A program made the translations under genes and the position numbers. Positions 56,101 through 64,000 of a stretch of DNA of 64,000 nucleotides are shown here, piece after piece. Each line of letters begins with the position of its first letter. The stretch's first letter is position 1. The notes under the pieces were generated by a model. The model worked only from the letters and a program-made list of their open reading frames with translations, did no database searches and was not told the origin of the DNA. This DNA comes from Macrostomum hystrix (taxonomy: Eukaryota > Platyhelminthes > Macrostomidae), in NCBI GenBank assembly GCA_950097015.1, contig CATNEN010000003.1:10941501-11005500 (forward strand), in the 5' to 3' direction.

Positions 56101-59100
56101 GACAGGTGAGAGGGAGTCAGGTGAGAGGGAGACAGGTGCGAGGGAGACAGGTGAGAGGTGAGAGGGAGACAGGTGAGAGGGAGACAGGTGCGAGGGAGAC
56201 AGGTGAGAGGTGAGAGGGAGACAGGTGAGAGGTGAGAAGGAGACAGATGAGAGGGAGACAGGTGAGAGGGAGTCAGGTGAGAGGGAGTCAGGTGAGAGGG
56301 AGACAGGTGAGAGGTGAGAGGGAGACAGGTGAGAGGGAGACAGGTGAGAGGGAGACAGGTGAGAGGGAGACAGGTGAGAGGTGAGAGGGAGTCAGGTGAG
56401 AGGGAGACAGGTGAGAGGGAGACAGGTGAGAGGTGAGAGGGAGACAGGTGAGAGGTGAGAAGGAGACAGGTGAGAGGGAAACAGGTGAGAGGGAGACAGG
56501 TGAGAGGGAGACAGGTGAGAGGTGAGAGGGAGACAGGTGAGAGGTGAGAAGGAGACAGATGAGAGGGAGACAGGTGAGAGGAAGTCAGGTGAGAGGGAGA
56601 CAGGGGAGAGGGAGACAGGTAAGAGAGAAGATTTAGCTGTATCAAAATTACAAAAGACCATGCTTTTTACCGGAATATTCAGTTTGCGCTTTCTTGAACC
56701 AGTTGCTAAAGTAGGCGAGTACTGCTGCTGCTGTTGCTGCTGCTGCTGTTGCTGCTGCTGCTGCCGATGCTTCTCGATATTTTCGTCTTTTTTAGACGAC
56801 AGACATGATCCGTTTTCGTTTTTTGGCAACTTCAGATCTTCCGTCACAAGCAGATCCTGGAATGGGATCAGTTTATCTTGAAAGTTTGGGATGAGTTCAA
56901 AAAGAAATCCCATTTAGAAATGGGATCATTCTGTCTTTGAGAATGGGATCATTCTGTCATATAAGTATGGGATCATTCTGTCATATAAGTATGGGATCAT
57001 TCTGTCATATAAGTATGGGATCATTCTGTCATATAAGAATGGGATCATTCTGTCATATAAGAATGGGATCATTCTGTCATATAAGAATGGGATAATTCTG
57101 TCATATAAGAATGGGATCATTCTGTCATATAAGAATGGGATAATTCTGTCATATAAGTATGGGATCATTCTGTCATATAAGTATGGGATCATTCTGTCAT
57201 ATAAGTATGGGATCATTCTGTCATATAAGAATGGGATCATTTTGTCATATAAGAATGGGATCATTCTGTCATATAAGAATGGGATCATTCTGTCATATAA
57301 GAATGGGATCATTCTGTCATATAAGAATGGGATCATTCTGTCATATAAGAATGGGATCATTCTGTAATTGAGGAATGGGATAATTCTGTAATTGAGGAAT
57401 GGGATCATTCTGTAATTGAGGAATGGGATCATTTTGTATTTGAGGAATGGGATCATTCTGTAATTGAGGAATGGGATCATTCTGTAATTGAGGAATGGGA
57501 TCATTCTCTAATTGAGGAATGGGATCATTCTGTAATTGAGGAATGGGATCATTCTGTAATTGAGGAATGGGATCATTCTGTAATTGAGGAATGGGATCAT
57601 TCTGTACTTGAGGAATGGGATCATTCTGTAATTGAGGAATGGGATCATTCTGTAATTGAGGAATGGGATCATTCTGTAATTGAAGAATGGGATCATTCTG
57701 TAATTGAGGAATGGGATCATTCTGTAATTGAGGAATGGTATCATTCTGTAATTGAGGAATGGTATCATTCTGTAATTGAGGAATGGGATCATTCTGTAAT
57801 TGAGGAATGGGATCATTCTGTAATTGAGGAATGGGATCATTCTGTACTTGAGGAATGGGATCATTCTGTAATTGAGGAATGGGATCATTCTGTAATTGAG
57901 GAATGGGATCATTCTGTAATTGAGGAATGGGATCATTCTGTAATTGAGGAATGAGATCATTCTGTAATTGAAGAATGGGATCATTCTGTAATTTAGAAAT
58001 TCGTTTACAATTTCCAGCTTGAAAATCACATGATTTGGTGTTTCCAATTGTCGATCTCTACCTATACTGCTGATGACTCAGTTATTGGGTTAAACTCCAG
58101 AGAGGGCTGAAAAAGGCACAATCTCTTCTACGGAACTCGCAAGTCGCGAATTCCTGCCTCGGCAAGTCATCATTCACCTAGGCCTCTCTCCCAACCCAAG
58201 CAGCGGCACCCACTGGCTCCATCTACGATTCTCCTCTCTTACCCCGATTCTAAAAAAATCTCCCCTCCTCTCCTTCTGCTTTCGCGAGGAGAAACGCGAG
58301 TCACGAGGTCAGGGACCGGTATAGCAACCGAGACGCCATCCCACCCGAGTGTTGCTTTGTTGCTGTGGTCTCCCCATAGCTAGCAGATAACAGAAGTCTG
58401 TGAGGATTTATGGACATTGTAATATGGCTGTTGGGTCAATGGAACTGTTTGCCTCGCGACTGTCCCCCCTTGATTGCCCCACATTCTATCAGTGTCTGTC
58501 ACTCATCAAACCTCACTTTTTCTAAGTTTCTGTCACTCCCCAAACTTCACTCTTTTTAAGTGTCTGTCACTCCTCAAACCTCACTTTTTCTAAGTGTCTG
58601 TCACTCTCAATCTTCACTCTTTCTAAGATTGTCTGGCACTCCTCAAACCTCACTCTTTCGCAGTGTCTATCACTCCTCAAACCTCACTTTTTCTAAGTGT
58701 CTGTCACTCTCAATCTTCACTCTTTCTATATAAGTGTCTGTCACTCTCAATCTTCACTCTTTCTATATAAGTGTCTGTCACTCTCAATCTTCACTCTTTC
58801 TAAGTGTCTGGCACTCCTCAAACCTCACTCTTTCGCAGTGTCTATCACTCCTCAAACCTCACTTTTTCTAAGTGTCTGTCACTCCTCAAACCTCACTTTT
58901 TCTAAGTGTCTGTCACTCCTCAAACCTCACTTTTTCTAAGTGTCTGTCACTCCTCAAACCTCAATTTTTCTATGTGTCTGTCACTCTCAATCTTCACTCT
59001 TTCTATATAAGTGTCTGTCACTCTCAATCTTCACTCTTTCTATATAAGTGTCTGTCACTCTCAATCTTCACTCTTTCTAAGTGTCTGGCACTCCTCAAAC

Positions 59101-60605
59101 CTCACTCTTTCGCAGTGTCTATCACTCCTCAAACCTCACTTTTTCTAAGTGTCTGTCACTCTCAATCTTCACTCTTTCTATATAAGTGTCTGTCACTCTC
59201 AATCTTCACTCTTTCTATATAAGTGTCTGTCACTCTCAATCTTCACTCTTTCTAAGTGTCTGGCACTCCTCAAACCTCACTCTTTCGCAGTGTCTATCAC
59301 TCCTCAAACCTCACTTTTTCTAAGTGTCTGTCACTCCTCAAACCTCACTTTTTCTAAGTGTCTGTCACTCTCAATCTTCACTCTTTCTAAGTGTCTGGCA
59401 CTCCTCAAACCTCACTCTTTCGCAGTGTCTATCACTCCTCAAACCTCACTTTTTCTAAGTGTCTGTCACTCTCAATCTTCACTCTTTCTATATAAGTGTA
59501 TGTCACTCTCAATCTTCACTCTTTCTATATAAGTGTCTGTCACTCTCAATCTTCACTCTTTCTAAGTGTCTGGCACTCCTCAAACCTCACTCTTTCGCAG
59601 TGTCTATCACTCCTCAAACCTCACTTTTTCTAAGTGTCTGTCACTCCTCAAACCTCACTTTTTCTAAGTGTCTGTCACTCCTCAAACCTCACTTTTTCTA
59701 AGTGTCTGTCACTCCTCAAACCTCAATTTTTCTATGTGTCTGTCACTCTCAATCTTCACTCTTTCTATATAAGTGTCTGTCACTCTCAATCTTCACTCTT
59801 TCTATATAAGTGTCTGTCACTCTCAATCTTCACTCTTTCTAAGTGTCTGGCACTCCTCAAACCTCACTCTTTCGCAGTGTCTATCACTCCTCAAACCTCA
59901 CTTTTTCTAAGTGTCTGTCACTCTCAATCTTCACTCTTTCTATATAAGTGTCTGTCACTCTCAATCTTCACTCTTTCTATATAAGTGTCTGTCACTCTCA
60001 ATCTTCACTCTTTCTAAGTGTCTGGCACTCCTCAAACCTCACTCTTTCGCAGTGTCTATCACTCCTCAAACCTCACTTTTTCTAAGTGTCTGTCACTCCT
60101 CAAACCTCACTTTTTCTAAGTGTCTGTCACTCCTCAAACCTCACTTTTTCTATGTGTCTGTCACTCTCAATCTTCACTCTTTCTAAGTGTCTGTCACTCT
60201 AAAACTTCACTCCCCTTCTTAGAGTCTATCGCTCTATGATGTCACCTCATCATTACCTCTCAAACCAGAAAATTGAGGCAGTCCTAGCTCTCGACTCAAA
60301 GCTAGCTCATTGGCTGCTAGATTGGAGTAGCTCCAACAACCTCACCCATAAATCATGAGCAATTGCCTCACCTGTTGATCAGATAGCTGATTGTGAAATA
60401 CGGCACAATGTTCTAGCATGAGACACCGCTGAGTAGACACAGATTTGCACAATGTGCAACGATACAGGCTCAAATTAATTTGTTGTTCAATAATTTCGCT
60501 GAGCTGTTTAAAGTTGTGCTCACTAGTTAGATGATCAATGAACAGGCATTCCTGCAGGCACATGTACCTACAGGCAGGACAGCACAGTACATGAGTGATG
60601 GTCAT
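53124..60605 (-). CDS. C2H2 zinc-finger and TALE-type homeodomain protein (four exons, 456 aa)
   Basis: Exons in transcript order: 60372-60605, 56671-56856, 55017-55391, 53124-53699. All junctions are GT/AG and phase 0. An in-frame TGA lies two codons before the start ATG. Exon 1 holds two fingers of the same spacing, C9-x2-C12-x12-H25-x4-H30 and C50-x2-C53-x12-H66-x4-H71. Exons 2-4 carry polyglutamine runs of about 14, 6 and 10 and basic patches (GSRKRKLN). The homeodomain at about 356-418 has F8, L16, F20 and a three-residue extension carrying KPYPS, then TGLNYAQVKKWFANKRMRS: the PYP loop and the 63-residue length define TALE. Position 50 is Ala, as in Irx/Mkx. Fingers plus one PYP homeodomain recall ADNP, and two N-terminal fingers recall ZHX, but neither fits fully. 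It is a nuclear, probably DNA-binding protein. Confidence 0.78.
53800..55016. repeat. CTCTCTGACTCTCACTCA array in intron 3 of the zinc-finger homeobox gene
   Basis: The right half is a 44-bp unit (TGACTCTCACTCATTCTCTC then TCTGAATCTCACTCACTCTC and TCTC) in about 15 near-perfect copies; the left half is less regular. On the gene strand the unit contains GTGAGTGAG and GAATGAGTGAGAG. The array starts directly at the donor of exon 3, whose first intron bases (GTGAGAGTCAGAGAGA) are already repeat sequence. Confidence 0.9.
55560..56640. repeat. 15-bp minisatellite AGGGAGACAGGTGAG in intron 2 of the zinc-finger homeobox gene
   Basis: About 70 copies of AGGGAGACAGGTGAG, with 7-bp GGTGAGA insertions and GTCAGG, GATGAG and GCGAGG variants. 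Blocks of several hundred bp recur (compare 55850-56000 with 56030-56130 and 56210-56300). The 392-residue open frame on the minus strand is an artefact. Confidence 0.93.
56865..58010. repeat. 24-bp minisatellite in intron 1 of the zinc-finger homeobox gene
   Basis: About 45 copies of GGGATCATTCTGTAATTGAG plus GAAT on the right and of a CATATAAG-containing variant on the left. The bases beside the exon 2 acceptor (GGAATGGGATCAGTTTATC) are a diverged unit, so the array runs up to the 3' splice site. On the gene strand each right-hand unit reads ATTCCTCAATTACAG, like a splice acceptor. Confidence 0.92.
58011..58479. other. Unique sequence within intron 1 of the zinc-finger homeobox gene
   Basis: Non-repetitive DNA between two arrays of the same intron. 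No open frame with a domain or plausible exon was recognised. Confidence 0.45.
58480..60235. repeat. Compound CTGTCACTC minisatellite with 762-bp higher-order repeat
   Basis: Units of 34 bp (CACTCCTCAAACCTCACTTT then TTCTAAGTGTCTGT) and 37 bp (CACTCTCAATCTTCACTCTT then TCTATATAAGTGTCTGT) alternate. The order of variants in 58697-59220 is repeated at 59459-59984 with an exact offset of 762 bp, giving identical artefact frames. Confidence 0.93.
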
Positions 60606-61352
60606 GATTCAAAGCTAGTGAAATATGCTACTAATTGAGACACCCTTTGAAGGCTTTCGCTTTTAATCTAGACTGTATCTGAATCTTGGAAGACAAACTG
60701 ATCTTAGCCAATCACATCTCCCTGGCGAGTTGTATCCGGGGATTAGAGAGAGAGAGAGGGAGAAGAGGAAATTTAGAGGATAACCCCTAGGAGAGAATCG
60801 AAAGGTTAATACTCTGTGTATGTGATGTGTGCGAATGAGTGTGCACCCATTTGGTGCACTTAGGTAAGCACAGACTGTGATCCTCATTTGTACATTTAGC
60901 AACCGGCCCGCAAGAAGCTATCATTTTTCCTCTTTTTTTCCAGACATCAAAGAAACAAGTTTGCTATTCCGTTCACAAATCGATAAAAAAACAGGGCTCT
61001 TTCGACAGGTACAATTATGCTCATCTTGTAGGCATGTACAGGAGAGATGAGACAGGGAGGAGTAGAGACAGGGGAGAGATGAGACATGGGAGAGATGATA
61101 TAGGAAAAAAATTAGACAGGAAAGAGACAGGGAGACATTCTTCGAGCTATCATAGGCTAAAAATTTCATATTCATATTTTTCTTTTAGGTTGAAGTTTTG
61201 GGAGCGCGCTGAACTAGTTTTGATGCTTTGTTTTAATTTTATTTGACATAAAATATGTCGAGCAGATATCACTACTCACGTCAGTAGTGACAATAGAAAT
61301 ATCGCAAATTTTACAAATAAGGTTTGAAATAATCTTGTCCGTCCAATAGCAA
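60606..61352. other. Short spacer between two minus-strand genes, with a small GAGATGAGACA array
   Basis: This interval separates the stop of the 474-residue gene (61353-61355) from the start codon of the zinc-finger homeobox gene (60605). It should contain the promoter of the latter. A small array at 61040-61130 carries GGAGAGATGAGACAGGG-like units, the same core as inside the hAT elements. No gene is recognised. Confidence 0.5.
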
Positions 61353-63189
61353 TCAGTTGGCCTCATTACTGAGCAGTCGTTTGTGGCTGCGTCTCTGAGC
61401 AGACTGCGACTGTTGAAATTGTCGACGACGCCGCTTCGACGAGGCCGAGGCGTTACCGCGGCGGCCGTCAAGCGCGGAGAGTGAAGCAACCGATGCGGCG
61501 AATCTGCAGCTGCTGCTGGAGTCGCTGACTGACGACGAAGACGTGGCTGCGGACGACGATGTCAGATGGTCCTCGAGCTGCTCGCTTTGGGCTTCGGAAA
61601 AGCTGAGTACGCTTGAGCTGGATTGATGTCGACCGAGCTGCGAGTATGATGGTCGCTCCTGAGGTAGCTGAAGCCGCTGCTGATGAAGCTGAGGTGAAAG
61701 GCTAGAGGGGCTCCTGAAATTAGTTTTTTGAAGAAAAAAAAATTCGTTTTTCGCGTCTGTTTCAGTTTGTCTTCAAGCCTTCTCTCCGCGGCTATGCCCC
61801 AAGCTCCGCTGGCAAAGCTACAAACCTGGATGGTTTCTGCTGCTGCTGCTGCTGCTGCTGATGATGACGCCTAAAGAAGCTAAATCGGCCAACTAGTCGA
61901 CGCGGAGAGGCCATCGGCGAAGGCGACGCCGACGGAGACGGAGACGGCGACGATGGCGAAGCTATTAGCCGGCGACGATTTGTCGCCGACCTGGGTCGAT
62001 GCGCATTGAACGAGGCCTCTCGTCTGGGCGACAATCCGAAGGCCTCCGAAGACGACGGCCGCGGCGCCTGGTCGAGGCAGGGTGCACTCGGCCAGTGTCT
62101 ATGGCCGAAGCTGAGACCGAGTAGCCGCTTGAAGAGCTGCAGAATCTGGCCAGACTTGGGGCACTGCATGGCCAGGTAGCCACCGTCTGGACTGTCGATG
62201 CTGTCAGCGTCGGAGAGGCAGCCAGTAAACTGAACGAAGAACCAACCGTTGAGGCTGGTACAATTGGCGATTCGGCTCATTTGGCAGGACAAAATACAGG
62301 CCTGTAAGCAAGAAATATAAATAAATTATCCATCACTTTTTACGATTTTTAACAAAATGTTCCGGATTGAAATAGTTTCTAATAAATCAACATGACTGTG
62401 GAGAAACGGATTTAAAAACAATATTAAAAGTAAAACTTAATATAAAATCTTGTTTATAATTTGTGCAATAGACTTTGACCTTATAAATCTCATGTCACAA
62501 CAGCTATTGTGGACTGGGGAGGTCGCAACAACAACACAAATACGCTATCTATCCCAACTGATGCTATAAGTTCTTTGCTTAGTTTAGATCATTTCGCGGA
62601 CCTGATTCACATCCTGTATTTCGAAGAACTCTTGAGCGACATGCAGCACGTACAAATAGTCAGGACACAGTCCCAGTGATTGGACTGTCAGGTTGTTCAA
62701 CAGGCGCACAATCCAGCTGCTAATACGATCGGTGCTGTGGCCTCTGGCTTTGGATTGCGTGTCGAGAACTAGGCAGTGCAAGCTAAGTGGCTGTCTCAAG
62801 GCTGTCAGACCGCTATAGATCTTGTCGATCTCTAGTCGACTCTCCTGGTACAGATTCACAACAGCTCCGCTTAGCAACGGATTCGTTTGTCGTCTGAGTG
62901 TCAAACAGTGAACAATGGTTGAGTAGTTTTCGCCTCTCCTTCTGGAGCACAACGCAGTCTCTCGCAGCGAACCCAATGGAATCGAGCGACGCAAAGTTGG
63001 CCTGTCAAAAATTGACACATTTGTTGAAGCCAAATCGGCGACAATGTGAAGCGTAGCTGACAGCTTGTTGCGATGCGTTTTGACTGTGATGCGAACTCGG
63101 CAATAGTTTTGATCAAGCGGCCAAGTGATTAGACTGCCGGTGGCGCGGCGAAAGTAGCTTTTGTTAATGTACACTGTGGCACTGTCCAT
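61353..63189 (-). CDS. Protein of unknown function, three exons (about 474 aa)
   Basis: Exons in transcript order: 62602-63189, 61826-62301, 61353-61713, with GT/AG borders and consistent phases (0 then 2). I do not recognise the family. Residues 1-260 look like an ordered domain: CRVRITVKTHRNKLSATLHI, STIVHCLTL, PLSLHCLVLD, ISSWIVRLLNNLTVQSLGL, YLYVLHVAQEFFEIQDV, then NGWFFVQFTGC and GQILQLFKRLLGL. The rest is low-complexity: repeated PSPSPSAS, an FFRRHHQQQQQQQQ run, then a Ser-rich tail with basic SSKRRRRQFQQS, a possible nuclear signal. No signal peptide or membrane helix is seen. The donor after exon 1 (GTCCGC) and after exon 2 (GTTTGT) are weak, which lowers confidence in the joins. Confidence 0.62.
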
Positions 63190-63239
63190 TGCTGAACAAA
63201 GTTTTGGGGTGAGTTACTACAGTAATAGCTAGTATCAGA

Positions 63240-63745
63240 TGATTGTCTTCTTGTGATAGCCCTTAGGATCAGACGGTTGCGTCGTTGTGGTAGTCGCTGG
63301 TATCCGACGGTTGCGTCGTTGTGGTAGTCGCTAGTATCAGTCGGTGAAGTCACTGTGGCAGTCGCTAGTATCAGTCAGTGGAGTCGTTGTGGCAGTCACT
63401 AGTATCAGTCAGTGGAGTCGTTGTGGCAGTCGCTAGTATCAGTCGGTGGAGTCACTGTGGCAGTCGCTAGTATCAGTCGGTGGAGTCACTGTGGCAGTCG
63501 CTAGTATCAGTCGGTGGAGTCACTGTGGTAGTCGCTAGTATCAGTCAGTGGAGTCGTTGTGGCAGTCGCTAGTATCAGTCGGTGGAGTCACTGTGGCAGT
63601 CGCTAGTATCAGTCGGTGGAGTCACTGTGGCAGTCGCTAGTATCAGTCGGTGGAGTCACTGTGGTAGTCGCTAGTATCAGTCGGTGGAGTCACTGTGGTA
63701 GTCGCTAGGATCAGATGTTTGTGTCACTGTGTCACTGTGGCAGTC
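63240..63745. repeat. 34-bp minisatellite just 5' of the 474-residue protein gene
   Basis: About 15 copies of GGTGGAGTCACTGTGGCAGT then CGCTAGTATCAGTC, with AGTGGAGTCGTTGTGG variants. It starts about 50 bp upstream of the start codon, so it overlaps the likely promoter or 5' UTR. Confidence 0.92.
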
Positions 63746-64000
63746 GTTGTATCGTTGTATCGTCTTTGTTGTCGATAATTCTGTAGTGGTATTCTGCAGT
63801 TGTGTCCCAAAATTAGTCGCTATGTCAAGGCTGTTACTGTTTTTATGTTGACATAAGGAATAACTATATTTTAAGTGCCTTATCGTACACTTTGAACTAG
63901 TTATCTATAGCTTAGCAGCAACTTAAACACTTGCCAATTGCACAGGAAGGCATCTACAGTAAATGGATAGACACACAGACCCCTATGTCACCAGCTATAT
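63746..64000. other. Unique sequence at window end
   Basis: Non-repetitive sequence up to the window edge; no feature recognised. Confidence 0.4.

Noticed and set aside
61214..61489. Separate small gene with LICKICDIS, a zinc-finger-like start
   Set aside because: No second metal-binding pair follows, the frame overlaps the last exon of the 474-residue gene in another frame, and no splice structure supports it.

Overview
This is a nuclear genome window from an invertebrate animal. It has spliceosomal introns, two homeobox genes, a complement/macroglobulin gene, a Cys-loop receptor, tRNA-derived SINEs, hAT transposons and a non-LTR retrotransposon remnant. I lean towards a spiralian (lophotrochozoan or flatworm-like), because the receptor is an orphan type without the vicinal-cysteine C loop and the macroglobulin is of the Mcr kind. 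The sequence alone does not settle the phylum.

The most striking property is about 25 kb of tandem minisatellite (roughly 40% of the window when the array spans are added up). It is split into about 30 arrays with mostly unrelated units of 5-48 bp. Almost all long open frames in the window are artefacts of these arrays. The real genes had to be built exon by exon from splice sites and reading phase.

Layout. 1-17 kb: no confident gene; arrays, two hAT elements sharing one 8-bp target, and a cluster of tRNA-derived SINEs (10.4-15.9 kb). 17.1-35.9 kb, minus strand: one 13-exon gene for an Mcr/alpha-2-macroglobulin family protein (about 1650 aa, signal peptide, LDLa module, mutated thioester site), with a different array in most of its large introns. 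37.8-39.9 kb, plus: a two-exon gene for a Ser-rich protein of unknown function. 41.1-42.1 kb, minus: a decayed LINE reverse transcriptase. 42.5-43.7 kb, plus: an intronless Cys-loop receptor subunit. 44.2-45.9 kb: a 50-bp palindromic MITE and a hAT element inserted in a SINE. 47.2-48.3 kb, minus: a three-exon two-pass membrane protein. 49.1-51.4 kb, plus: a two-exon NK-like homeobox gene (Bsx/bsh-like). 53.1-60.6 kb, minus: a four-exon gene with two C2H2 fingers and a TALE-type homeodomain. 61.4-63.2 kb, minus: a three-exon gene of unknown function.

The genes do not form a pathway; this is an ordinary animal gene neighbourhood. What unites the window is how minisatellites occupy introns, a 3' UTR, a 5' flank and the inside of hAT elements while leaving exons untouched. 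Several arrays begin at, or within a few bases of, a real splice site or stop codon, and several units themselves read like splice signals on the gene strand. That is the best candidate here for something undescribed. All gene models are manual predictions from splice consensus and phase, without transcript support.
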